Assembly (NCBI GenBank): GCA_025055455.1
Contig: JANWXD010000014.1
Span: 33,137 to 97,136, forward strand
Direction: 5' to 3'
DNA: 64,000 nucleotides
DNA from: Bryobacteraceae bacterium
GTDB taxonomy: Bacteria; Acidobacteriota; Terriglobia; Bryobacterales; Bryobacteraceae
In this document: positions 33,532 through 41,892 of the stretch, one piece after another
How the letters are laid out: every line of letters begins with the position of its first letter
How positions within the stretch are numbered: the stretch's first letter is position 1
Translations under genes and position numbers: made by a program
The notes under the pieces: generated by a model
Databases searched by the model: none
Seen by the model: the letters and a program-made list of their open reading frames with translations, nothing else
Told to the model about the DNA's origin: nothing

Positions 33532-33837
33532 ATGCGAATCGGTGATCCCAATGTCAGAGAAACGGGAGCGGCGCGGACCGAACAGACCGGCGGCATCGGA
33601 CGCCCCCCCGCTCAAGCCGAAGGCGGGTCCCAAGCGGCAGCCGATCAGGTGCAGCTTTCCCGTCTTGCCAAACGCGTCGCAGAAACGCTGAAAAGCCAGG
33701 AACCGGAAAACGTTGCGCGCCTGGAGCAGCTCCGCCAAGCGTATCAAGCCGGCAAATATCAGGTGGATGTGGCGGCGCTCAGCCGCAAGATCGCCGATGA
33801 GATCGTCGCCGAAACTTCGAGGGGTCTAGAACCGTGA
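33532..33837 (+). CDS. flgM: anti-sigma28 factor FlgM
   Basis: 101 residues. The C-terminal half is a clear FlgM: DQVQLSRLAKRVAETLKSQEPENVARLEQLRQAYQAGKYQVDVAALSRKIADEIVAETSR. The N-terminal half is disordered (Gly/Ala/Glu), as in the family. FlgM binds FliA and is exported through the finished hook, releasing sigma28. The start at 33532 has only a weak GGAG upstream; no better in-frame start exists. It overlaps the flgN start by 4 bp. Confidence 0.88.
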   Translation: MRIGDPNVRETGAARTEQTGGIGRPPAQAEGGSQAAADQVQLSRLAKRVAETLKSQEPENVARLEQLRQAYQAGKYQVDVAALSRKIADEIVAETSRGLEP

Positions 33838-34199
33838 CGCCCTCCGCCACTCCAGATCCGGACGGTCTGCCCGGCGCCCCGGACGCCTCGGCGTTGCTGC
33901 GCCGGGCCTTGACGCTGGCCGTCGAGGCGTCCCCCGCCTCTCTCGAGCAATGCGCGCTCGTGCTCGAAGAGGTTTCCTCCCGCTTGCGGGAAGCCCGGCG
34001 CCCGCCGGCGGGCGGCTGGTCGGAGGCGACGGCGCTGGCTTTGCGCCGTCACATCGAACGGCTCGCGGCGATTCTCGAGCACGCCGCCGAGTTCCACCGG
34101 GGGTGGGTCCGGATGCGGAACGCTTTGACGGCGGGCTACGGCTGCCACGGCGCTCCGGCTGAGTTTTCTCCCGAACCTCGCCTAAGGCTGGAGGCTTGA
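33834..34199 (+). CDS. flgN: FlgN-like flagellar chaperone (by context)
   Basis: 121 residues from a GTG overlapping the flgM stop. The sequence is helical: SALLRRALTLAVEASPASLEQCALVLEEVSSRLREARR, LRRHIERLAAILEHAAEFHRGWVRMRNALTAGYG. The final helix with WVRMRNALTAGYG resembles FlgN-type ends. FlgN is the export chaperone for FlgK and FlgL, and this gene lies exactly between flgM and flgK as in many flagellar operons. Sequence evidence alone is weak; the call depends on position and helical layout. Confidence 0.6.
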   Translation: MTPSATPDPDGLPGAPDASALLRRALTLAVEASPASLEQCALVLEEVSSRLREARRPPAGGWSEATALALRRHIERLAAILEHAAEFHRGWVRMRNALTAGYGCHGAPAEFSPEPRLRLEA

Positions 34200-34203
34200 A
34201 CCG

Positions 34204-35643
34204 GTGTCGAGCCTGCTGGCGAGCCTGATGTCGTCGGCCAACGCGCTGCGCACCTATCAGCGCGCGCTCGAAGTGACGCAAAACAACGTCGCCAATGCCT
34301 CCACTCCCGGCTATGCCGCGCAGCGGTTGGCCTTAGTGGCTCAGCCGTTCGATCCTCTGGCAGGGCTTCCCGGCGGCGTGCGTCCAGGCGTCCTGGAGAG
34401 CGCCCGCGATCTCTACAGCGAGCAGGCCGTTCGCGGCCAACTGGCATATCTCGGAATGTTCGAGCAGCAGGTGCACAGCCTCGGCTCGATCGAGGCGGCT
34501 TTGTCCGTCGCCACCGGCGCCGGAATCCCGGGGGCGCTGGACCGGCTCTACCAAGCCTTTTCCGCCTTCAGCTTGTCGCCGAGCAGCCTATCGGCCCGGC
34601 AGGCCGTACTCCACCGCGCGGCGGAGCTGGCCCAAGCGTTCCGCCAGACGGCGACCGCCCTCGAGGTCGCGCGCACGGACACCGACCGCAAGATTCGTCA
34701 AACTCTCGATCAGATCAATGACTTGGGGCAGCGGCTGGCGGCTATGAATGCCGAGCGGCGCCGGGGGGGCGCTGCCGACGCCGGTCTCGACGCGCAACTG
34801 CACACCGCACTCGAGGAGCTGTCGGCTCTCGTGGACTTTACGGCGCTGTACCAAGAGGACGGATCCGTAAGCGTGCTGCTGGCCGGGCAAGTTCCCTTAG
34901 TGATCGGCGAACACTTCTACGCGCTCAGCGCCAGTTATTCCGTCCCCGCCAGCCCGCCCCCGTCCTACCCTGGGGCGCCACCTCCGGTACGAATCTTCAG
35001 CGCCTCGGGCCAAGAGGTCACGCCGCTGCTCGGCGGCGGCAAGCTAGCAGCCCTCGTGGATGTTCGGAACCGTGTGTTGCCGTCCCTGCTCGGCGACCCC
35101 TACCAGCCGGGCGGTTTGAACGTGTTGGCGAAAGCTGTCGCTGACCGCGTCAACGGCTTGCTCACCTCCGGGTGGATCAGCGACGGGCCGCCGCCGCAAC
35201 CCGGCGTGCCGCTATTTGTCTACGACCTAACGAACGATACCAACGTGGCCGCCACCCTGGATGTCGATCCGGCGGTAACGCCCCAGATGCTGGCCGCCAT
35301 CGATCCGGGTCCGCCCTATACGAGCAATGGCATCGCGTTGAAACTCTCCGCCATCGCCTCAGGGTTGGATCCCGCCGACCGCATCAACGGGTTCAGCTTT
35401 GTCGAATTCTACGGCGATCTGGCGGCCCGGGTTGGCCGGGAGCTGGCTAATGCCCGGGACAGCCGCGACTTCCGATCCCAAACGGTGGCGCAAGCGCGCA
35501 GCCTTCGCCAGCAGCTGTCCGGAGTCTCCCTGGACGAAGAGGCCGTGCGGCTCATCGAATTCCAACGAGCCTATCAAGCCAACGCGCGGTTGATCACGAC
35601 GCTGAACGACTTGCTCGACACGACCCTGGGGCTGATCCGATGA
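34204..35643 (+). CDS. flgK: flagellar hook-associated protein FlgK (HAP1)
   Basis: 479 residues from a GTG. N-terminus SLLASLMSSANALRTYQRALEVTQNNVANASTPGYAAQRL and C-terminus SLRQQLSGVSLDEEAVRLIEFQRAYQANARLITTLNDLLDTTLGLIR are typical. FlgK is the first hook-filament junction protein. The middle has the usual QTLDQINDLGQRLAAMN and QEVTPLLGGGKLAALVDVRN segments. It lies four bp after flgN and is followed by flgL. Confidence 0.95.
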   Translation: MSSLLASLMSSANALRTYQRALEVTQNNVANASTPGYAAQRLALVAQPFDPLAGLPGGVRPGVLESARDLYSEQAVRGQLAYLGMFEQQVHSLGSIEAALSVATGAGIPGALDRLYQAFSAFSLSPSSLSARQAVLHRAAELAQAFRQTATALEVARTDTDRKIRQTLDQINDLGQRLAAMNAERRRGGAADAGLDAQLHTALEELSALVDFTALYQEDGSVSVLLAGQVPLVIGEHFYALSASYSVPASPPPSYPGAPPPVRIFSASGQEVTPLLGGGKLAALVDVRNRVLPSLLGDPYQPGGLNVLAKAVADRVNGLLTSGWISDGPPPQPGVPLFVYDLTNDTNVAATLDVDPAVTPQMLAAIDPGPPYTSNGIALKLSAIASGLDPADRINGFSFVEFYGDLAARVGRELANARDSRDFRSQTVAQARSLRQQLSGVSLDEEAVRLIEFQRAYQANARLITTLNDLLDTTLGLIR

Positions 35644-35674
35644 CCGATTGGGCCGAAAAGAGAGGCAGAGAGCG

Positions 35675-36595
35675 ATGATTCGCAACCTCGATCCTTCCGC
35701 GGAGCAATTTCTGGCCGCCCTCGAGCGGATTCAAGCGACGGCCGAGCGCGCCATGCGGCAAATTTCCACGGGGCTGCGGGTCAATTCGGCCTCCGATGCT
35801 GCCGACTCGGTGAGCGACATCCTCGATCTGCGCAGCAGCCTGGCGCGCAACGCACAGATCCAGCAAAACCTAGGCCGCCTGCAATCCGAAGCCGACGCGG
35901 CCGAGCGGGTCCTCTCCTCCGCCGTCACCGCCCTGGACCGGGCTTTGACTCTGGGCTCGCAAGGGGCCAGCTCGTTCGTTTCGGCGCAAACTCGGCAGAT
36001 CCTGGCCTCCGAGGTGGAGTCCATCCTGGCGAACTTGGTCGCCGCCAGCCGAACGATGGTCGAAGGCCGCTATCTCTTCAGCGGCGACCGCGATCAGGAG
36101 CCGCAGTACGAGCTGGACCTGCTATCTCCGACGGGGGTAAACCGGCGTTTCACAACCCAAGCCTCCCGCCGGGTGGAACACCCTAACGGCACCACCTTCG
36201 TTCCGGCTCGGACCGCCGAAGAGATCTTCGATCACCGCAACCCCGATGACTCGCCCGCCTCCGACAATGTCTTCGCCGCACTCAACAGCCTGCGCCTGGC
36301 GCTCCAGGCAAACGATGAAAGCGCCATCGGCCATGCCCTCACAGCCATCCGCACCGCCTCGACTTACCTCAATGGGCAACTGGCCTTCTACGGAACGGTT
36401 CAAGCCACGGTGCGCGACGCCTTGGATTTCGCCGGCAAGATGGAGCTGCGGCTGCGATCCGAACTGAGCTCCAAAGAAGACGCCGACCTTGCCCGCGCCA
36501 TCACGGAACTCCAGCACAGCCGCACCCACGAGGAGGCGGCCCTCCGGGCCCGGGCGCAGTGGCCGCGGGTCAGCCTTTTCGATTTTCTCGGCTGA
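35675..36595 (+). CDS. flgL: flagellar hook-associated protein FlgL (HAP3)
   Basis: 306 residues, a flagellin-fold protein: AMRQISTGLRVNSASDAADSVSDILDLRSSLARNAQIQQNLGRLQSEADAAERVLSSAVTALDRALTLGSQGAS, MVEGRYLFSGDRDQ in the middle, and the closing segment ELQHSRTHEEAALRARAQWPRVSLFDFLG typical of FlgL. Position after flgK and length favour FlgL over flagellin. It forms the second junction layer on which the filament starts. No flagellin gene follows; the next gene is a TonB-dependent receptor, so the flagellar island ends here. Confidence 0.9.
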   Translation: MIRNLDPSAEQFLAALERIQATAERAMRQISTGLRVNSASDAADSVSDILDLRSSLARNAQIQQNLGRLQSEADAAERVLSSAVTALDRALTLGSQGASSFVSAQTRQILASEVESILANLVAASRTMVEGRYLFSGDRDQEPQYELDLLSPTGVNRRFTTQASRRVEHPNGTTFVPARTAEEIFDHRNPDDSPASDNVFAALNSLRLALQANDESAIGHALTAIRTASTYLNGQLAFYGTVQATVRDALDFAGKMELRLRSELSSKEDADLARAITELQHSRTHEEAALRARAQWPRVSLFDFLG

Positions 36596-36663
36596 ACGCC
36601 GTTACGCATCCCGAGGGTCCGCTCCCTGACCTTGAGAACTTTGCGTTGTTCACTTCGCGGGTA

Positions 36664-36692
36664 TTGCGCGCTGCCCGTAGTGGGGATATACT
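36664..36692 (+). promoter_or_regulatory. sigma70-type promoter of the Oar-like receptor gene
   Basis: TTGCGC-N17-TATACT, with the predicted start of transcription near 36699, about 75 nt before the ATG. The -10 is a good match and the -35 shares its first three bases with consensus. Confidence 0.5.
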
Positions 36693-36773
36693 AAGCGAGA
36701 CGTTTACACCTTCCCATGGGGCAGGGGAGGTGGCGCAGGGAACCACATGACAATTCAGCAAAGGGAGGGTTTT

Positions 36774-39700
36774 ATGAGGCGCCTTCAGTCGGTGTCGCTG
36801 GCTTGTTTGGCACTCCATGTCTGCCTTCCGATTGCCGCCCAAACGTTCGGGGAAATCACCGGGACGGTGCGAGACCCAAGTGGCGCCGTCATAAGCGGGG
36901 CGGCGGTGACCATTATCAACGTAGCGACCAACGCCACGCGTTCGACCGTCAGCAACGAGGCGGGCGTGTACAGTTTCCCGTCGCTGCCCCCGGGCACGTA
37001 CAACGTCCGGGCCGAGAAAGAAGGTTTCAAGAGCGTGACGCACGCCGGCATTCAGCTTCAAGTGCAGCAGAGCGCCCGGCTCGATTTCGAGTTGCCGCTG
37101 GGGCAGGTGACGGAAACGATCGAGGTGTCGGCGGCGGCCGCGCTGCTGGCCACCGAGAACGCCACCGTGGGCACGGTCGTCGAACAGAAGCGCATCGTGG
37201 ATCTGCCGCTGAACGGACGGAACTACTTGCAACTGGTGGCGATCGCGCCCAACGTGAGTTTTGGCTTTCCGGCGGCGGGCCAAGCCGGGGCGCGACAGGG
37301 TGGCATCCGGGCTGAGCAGAGCATCGCGGTGGCCGGCCAGCGCGCTCAGTTCAACCACTTCACGCTGGACGGCGTGGAAAACACCGATCCGAACTTCAAC
37401 ACGTTTGTCGTCCTGCCCTCGATCGACGCCTTGCAGGAATTCAAGGTCCAAACCGGAGTGTACCCGGCCGAATTCGGGCGTGCCGCCACACAGATCAACG
37501 TCTCCACCAAGCCGGGAACGAACGAGTTCCATGGCACCTTGTTTTACTTCTTGCGGAACGAGAAGCTGGACGCCAAGAACTACGCCTTCACCGCAGCGCG
37601 CCCACCCAAGGATCCGTTCAAGTGGAATCAGTTCGGCTTCACGTTGGGCGGCCCCGTCTGGATCCCGAAGCTCTTTAATGGGCGCAACAAGCTGTTTTTC
37701 ATGACCAACTACGAATGGTTCCGCCAGCGGCGTTCCGTGCAAGCCGTGTACAACTTGCCGTCGGCGGCCATGCATGCCGGCGATTTTTCCGAACGCCCCT
37801 TGGGCACCTTGGGGATCTTCGACCCCAAAACGCGCGCCAACATCGGCGGGCAAATCGTGGCGCAGCAGTTTCCGGGCAACATCATTCCGAAGTCCCGAAT
37901 TCATCCGATCTCCCAGAAGCTGCTCGAGTTCTATCCCACGCCCAACCTGCCCAACCCGCAACTGCGGAGCAACCACGTCAAGGCCATTGGCCTCCCCATT
38001 AACCGCGATCAGTTCATCGAGCGGACCGACTTCGTGGAATCCCCGAACTCGCAGTGGTTCGGCCGGTTTAGTTGGGGCGATGAGAATCAGCTCACCGAGG
38101 CGCTGAAACTGAACGGGCAGAAGATCATCACCCGCTTCAAGCAGGCCATGCTATCCAACACCCGCATCTTGTCGCCGACGGTGGTGAATGAAGCTCGGTT
38201 CGGCTACACAGGCTTCTACAACACCACCGGCCCGGAGCTGGCCTTCAGCCGGGACGTTGTGGGCGAACTGGGGATTCCCGGGCTGGCCAGCGGTCCTCCC
38301 GTACAGTGGGGCATTCCCAACATCAGCCTGGGGGTGTACTCCGGTTTCGGCAACGACTCGGAAGGACCCTACGAGAACGACAACTATTCGCTTCAGTGGA
38401 TCAACAACACCTCCATCACGCGCGGCAGGCACACGCTGAAGTTCGGCGCTGAGGTTCGCAGAGATGCTTACAATCAGGTGGGCAATCAGTTCGCCCGCGG
38501 ACAGTTCACCTTCATCCGCAACGCGACCAATGACTTGGCGACGCCGGGCATCACGGGCGATCCTTTTGCGGACTTCTTGCTGGGGGAGGTCTTCCAGGCC
38601 GAAGCTGCCGTCTCCATCGCCAAAGCGCGCTTCCGGGCGACGAGCTTCTATCTGTACATCGACGACGTCTGGAAGATCTCGCGGACCGTCACGCTGAATT
38701 TCGGCTTGCGCTACGAGAACACGCCTCCTTGGGAGGACCTCACGGGACGCTTGTTCAACGGCATCGTGCGGCAAGACATCCGGCCGCTCGATTACCGCAA
38801 CGCCAACGTGGCCGATCGCAGCATCTACCCGTTCTTCATGCGGCAAGGCCGCGGAGATCCCTACGAAGGCATCAGTCTGCGCTGGCCGGATATCGAAGTG
38901 CGCCGCGATGGCAGTCTCGGCAACCGGCTCGTCGGCCGCGACAACAATGATTTCGCGCCGCGGTTCGGCCTGACTTGGAACCCGACCCCGAAATGGGTGA
39001 TCCGTACCGGCGCGGGCGTGTTCTACTCGCAGGACACTGGCAACCCCCGCTTCGACATGGCCCGGAACCTGGCGGGGCGCTTGCGGGACAACTCCAACAC
39101 CCAATTTCCGCATCTGAATTGGGCCAATTCGCTGGCCAGCATTGCGGGCGGGATCGCTCAGGTGCCGCGCCCGTACACCTTCGCCAACCCGTACGACCGG
39201 CGCACGCCCTACTCCATCCAGTACATGTTCAACATTCAACGGGAACTGCCGGCGCAAACGGTGGTCGAGGTCGGCTACCTAGGTAGCGTGAGCCACCGTT
39301 TGGAGGCGCTGCGGGCGGTCAACGAGGCGCTACCGGCGCCGCGCACTACCGGCCTCAGCATTCCCGCGCGCTCCCCGTTCCCCAATTTCGGGCGCATTCA
39401 GTTGGTGGACAATGGCGGCAACGGCAACTACAACTCGCTCGGGCTGAAAGTTTCCAAACGCTACAGCAACGGGCTCACCTATTTGGTGAGCTACACCTGG
39501 GCAAAATCGATCGACACAGCGAGCGCCATCCGCAACCAGGGGGGCGACACGCTGTTTCCCCAGAACAGCTACTGCCGACGTTGCGAGCGGGCCCGTTCGA
39601 GCCACGACGCCCGACACCGCTTCGTGACCTCGGCGCTGTGGGACCTGCCCTTCGGTAAGGGGCGCACGTTCTCGATCGAAAACCCCGTGGCGAACGCCCT

Positions 39701-40151
39701 CTTCGGCGGCTGGCAGATCGGCACCATCCTCACGCTTCAAACGGGCTTCCCGATCACCGTGACGATCGGGGGCGACCCCTCCAATACGGGGGCGTTCTTT
39801 GACCGTCCCAACTCGACCGGCAAGCGCGCCGACTTGCCGCGCGGCCAGCAAGACCCGCAGCGGTTTTTCGACACGACGGCCTTCACGCGCCAGCCCGACG
39901 GCACCCACGGCAACGTGGGCCGCAACACTTTGAACAGCCCCGGCATCATCGGCTGGGACTTTTCGACGCTCAAGGATTTTTCCGTCACCGAAAGCCACCG
40001 GCTCCAGTTCCGGTTCGAGGCCTTCAATTTCCCGAATCATCCGAACTGGGGCAACCCGAACACGGATCTCAACAGCGCCGCCTTCGGCCGCATCACAGGC
40101 ACCCGCACCTCGATGCGGAATCTCCAGTTTGCGCTCAAGTACATCTTCTGA
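36774..40151 (+). CDS. Oar-like TonB-dependent receptor with carboxypeptidase regulatory-like domain
   Basis: 1125 residues from the ATG at 36774, which follows GGGAGGG. Signal peptide to about IAAQ; then a carboxypeptidase regulatory-like domain (EITGTVRDPSGAVISGAAVTI, AGVYSFPSLPPGTYNVRAEKEGFK), a plug domain (IVDLPLNGRNYLQL, FTLDGVENTDPNFN, LQEFKVQTGVYPAEFGRAATQINVSTKPGTNEFHGTLFYFLRNEKLDAKN), and a long beta barrel ending in MRNLQFALKYIF. This family is greatly expanded in Acidobacteriota and is thought to import polymers or large ligands across the outer membrane. It lacks a SusD partner. Substrate unknown. It is a single gene, followed by a hairpin. Confidence 0.92.
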   Translation: MRRLQSVSLACLALHVCLPIAAQTFGEITGTVRDPSGAVISGAAVTIINVATNATRSTVSNEAGVYSFPSLPPGTYNVRAEKEGFKSVTHAGIQLQVQQSARLDFELPLGQVTETIEVSAAAALLATENATVGTVVEQKRIVDLPLNGRNYLQLVAIAPNVSFGFPAAGQAGARQGGIRAEQSIAVAGQRAQFNHFTLDGVENTDPNFNTFVVLPSIDALQEFKVQTGVYPAEFGRAATQINVSTKPGTNEFHGTLFYFLRNEKLDAKNYAFTAARPPKDPFKWNQFGFTLGGPVWIPKLFNGRNKLFFMTNYEWFRQRRSVQAVYNLPSAAMHAGDFSERPLGTLGIFDPKTRANIGGQIVAQQFPGNIIPKSRIHPISQKLLEFYPTPNLPNPQLRSNHVKAIGLPINRDQFIERTDFVESPNSQWFGRFSWGDENQLTEALKLNGQKIITRFKQAMLSNTRILSPTVVNEARFGYTGFYNTTGPELAFSRDVVGELGIPGLASGPPVQWGIPNISLGVYSGFGNDSEGPYENDNYSLQWINNTSITRGRHTLKFGAEVRRDAYNQVGNQFARGQFTFIRNATNDLATPGITGDPFADFLLGEVFQAEAAVSIAKARFRATSFYLYIDDVWKISRTVTLNFGLRYENTPPWEDLTGRLFNGIVRQDIRPLDYRNANVADRSIYPFFMRQGRGDPYEGISLRWPDIEVRRDGSLGNRLVGRDNNDFAPRFGLTWNPTPKWVIRTGAGVFYSQDTGNPRFDMARNLAGRLRDNSNTQFPHLNWANSLASIAGGIAQVPRPYTFANPYDRRTPYSIQYMFNIQRELPAQTVVEVGYLGSVSHRLEALRAVNEALPAPRTTGLSIPARSPFPNFGRIQLVDNGGNGNYNSLGLKVSKRYSNGLTYLVSYTWAKSIDTASAIRNQGGDTLFPQNSYCRRCERARSSHDARHRFVTSALWDLPFGKGRTFSIENPVANALFGGWQIGTILTLQTGFPITVTIGGDPSNTGAFFDRPNSTGKRADLPRGQQDPQRFFDTTAFTRQPDGTHGNVGRNTLNSPGIIGWDFSTLKDFSVTESHRLQFRFEAFNFPNHPNWGNPNTDLNSAAFGRITGTRTSMRNLQFALKYIF

Positions 40152-40159
40152 AGGGCTGA

Positions 40160-40185
40160 CGCCGGGGAGCTCGTGCTCTCCGGCG
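40160..40185 (+). terminator. hairpin after the Oar-like receptor
   Basis: A 10-bp stem CGCCGGGGAG/CTCTCCGGCG with one G-U pair and a 6-nt loop starts 9 bp past the stop codon. The following sequence has only a short AAATTT, so termination strength is uncertain. Confidence 0.5.
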
Positions 40186-40219
40186 CGCTCGAAATTTCGG
40201 GCGCCTGAGACGCCGGGTT

Positions 40220-40225
40220 TATAAT
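40220..40225 (+). promoter_or_regulatory. -10 element of the LarA-like gene, leaderless arrangement
   Basis: A perfect TATAAT ends 9 nt before the ATG at 40235, which places the start of transcription about 2-3 nt before the start codon. No -35 of note and no Shine-Dalgarno are present. Confidence 0.55.
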
Positions 40226-40234
40226 CTTCTTCAA

Positions 40235-41515
40235 ATGCAATTTCCACGCCTGTTGGTGGTCCGTCAGAATTTCCCCGACCGGGCTTTGACGGACATTCCG
40301 GGCGAAGTTCGCCGCGAACTGGAGCAGGCGAACTTGGCCTTTCGACTGAGACCCGGCTCGCGTGTGGCAATCGGGGCCGGGAGCCGCGGCATCGCCAATA
40401 TCGCGACCATCGTCCGGGCCGTGGTGGACTATTGGAAGTCCCACGGCATGGCGCCGTTCATTTTTCCGGCCATGGGGAGCCATGGGGCCGCCACGGCCGA
40501 AGGCCAAGCCGACGTGCTGGCCCATTACGGAATCCACGAGGCCACGATGGGTTGCCCGGTGATCAGCTCCCTGGACGTTATATCCCTGGGCCACACGGAC
40601 GAAGGGATCGAAGTCTTCATGGACCGTCAGGCTTGGGAAAGCGACGGGGTGTTTCTGGTCAATCGCGTCAAGTGGCACACGGACTTCGAGGGCAAGATCG
40701 AAAGCGGCCTGTTCAAGATGATGGCCATCGGTCTGGGCAAATTCGCCGGCGCGCGCCAGTACCACACCTTCGGCTACCGGATGGGCCTGGAGCGCGTCAT
40801 CCGGAGCGCCGGCCGCAAGGTCCTGGCTTCCGGTAAAGTTCTGGGCGGGTTAGCCGTGGTCGAAGACGCACGTCACAACACGGCCAAAGTTGCCGCCCTC
40901 CGTGCCGAGGACATGGAGGCTCGCGAGGAGGAACTGCTGGCCCTGGCGAAGTCCTGGATGGGACGCATTCCCGTCGAAGCGCTCGACATTTTGATCGTGG
41001 ATGAGATCGGCAAGAACATCAGCGGCGCCGGCATGGACACCAAAGTGATCAACCGCGGCGTTCACAGCGAGCGCAACCCTTGGCCTTACGCGCCCCGGAT
41101 CGAACGGATTTTCGCGCGTGACCTCACGGAGCTCTCCTATGGGAACGGGGTCGGCATCGGGATGGCGGACGTGATCACGGACCGGTTGCTCGCCAAGATT
41201 GACTGGAGGCCGACTCACATCAACTCCTTGACCGCCTCGACCCCGGAAGCCATCCGCACTCCGGTGCACTTCCCGACGGACCGGGAGTGCCTGGAGCGGA
41301 TCGCCCCTACCGTTGGCAAGCTCGACACCCGGGAGGTAACGATCGGCTGGATCCGCAACACACTCGAGCTGGAGGTGCTGGCGCTGAGCGAGAACCTGCG
41401 GGGAGAAATCGAGCAGAATCCTGCACTTGAGATTCTCGGGGAACCTTGCGAACTCGAATTCGACCCCGATGGTAACCTTTTGCCTTGGCTTGCTCCCACC
41501 GGAGCGGTGCTCTGA
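40235..41515 (+). CDS. LarA-like nickel-pincer cofactor isomerase family protein (DUF2088)
   Basis: 426 residues. Similar to the N-terminal domain family of lactate racemase LarA: GSRGIANIATIVRAVVDYW, PFIFPAMGSHGAATAEGQADVLAHYGI, NRVKWHTDFEGKIESGLFKMMAIGLGKFAGARQYH, and IVDEIGKNISGAGMDTKVINRG. These enzymes carry the nickel-pincer nucleotide on a lysine and racemise or epimerise 2-hydroxyacids and sugar acids; the substrate here cannot be told. The cofactor-making genes larB, larC and larE are not in the window. A TATAAT lies right before the ATG, indicating a leaderless mRNA. The gene ends at a strong hairpin shared with the convergent pilin gene. Confidence 0.82.
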   Translation: MQFPRLLVVRQNFPDRALTDIPGEVRRELEQANLAFRLRPGSRVAIGAGSRGIANIATIVRAVVDYWKSHGMAPFIFPAMGSHGAATAEGQADVLAHYGIHEATMGCPVISSLDVISLGHTDEGIEVFMDRQAWESDGVFLVNRVKWHTDFEGKIESGLFKMMAIGLGKFAGARQYHTFGYRMGLERVIRSAGRKVLASGKVLGGLAVVEDARHNTAKVAALRAEDMEAREEELLALAKSWMGRIPVEALDILIVDEIGKNISGAGMDTKVINRGVHSERNPWPYAPRIERIFARDLTELSYGNGVGIGMADVITDRLLAKIDWRPTHINSLTASTPEAIRTPVHFPTDRECLERIAPTVGKLDTREVTIGWIRNTLELEVLALSENLRGEIEQNPALEILGEPCELEFDPDGNLLPWLAPTGAVL

Positions 41516-41522
41516 AAAGGAA

Positions 41523-41557
41523 AAGCCGGCGGAGGGGATTGACCCATCCGCCGGCTT
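41523..41557. terminator. terminator between the LarA-like and Flp genes
   Basis: A perfect 11-bp stem AAGCCGGCGGA/TCCGCCGGCTT around a 13-nt loop. On the minus strand the stem is followed by TTTTCCTTTTC, a good intrinsic terminator for the pilin gene; on the plus strand the tail is weaker (CTTCTGATTGC) but may also serve the LarA-like gene. Confidence 0.8.
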
Positions 41558-41569
41558 CTGATTGCTTCC

Positions 41570-41755
41570 CTACGATCCAGCGCTGTCGGCGGCCGCGAGA
41601 ACGCTTCCCACCTTGCTGAAAATGCTGGAAATGGCGCCCGAGACGTTGGGCATGATTGCGCCCGCCGCCACGGCCACAAAACCCGCCATGAGGGCGTACT
41701 CGATCAGGTCCTGCCCGGACTCCTCCCGCCAGAAGGTGGTCACCAACTCCTTCAT
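41570..41755 (-). CDS. Flp-family type IVb pilin
   Basis: 61 residues after AAAGGAGG. The class is given by ESGQDLIEYALMAGFVAVAAGAIMPNVSGAISSIFSKV: a short leader ending in Gly, then the mature QDLIEYALM with the conserved Glu at +5, followed by one hydrophobic helix. The leader is cleaved by a TadV-type peptidase and the pilin is assembled by the Tad machine. None of those genes is in the window, so it is an orphan pilin here; its own terminator and long upstream gap suggest an independent transcript. Such lone Flp genes may be expressed at high level. Confidence 0.88.
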   Translation of the reverse strand: MKELVTTFWREESGQDLIEYALMAGFVAVAAGAIMPNVSGAISSIFSKVGSVLAAADSAGS

Positions 41756-41892
41756 AATACCTCCTTTCCGGAAAGTGTGTCGGCTGACATTTCGAGCGTA
41801 ACACTGGCGGGATGCAGAACAAATCGAAGAAACGACTGAATTGGGCGGCCCGATAAGCCTGCCCGGATGCAGGATTTCGCCTGCGATTTTAC

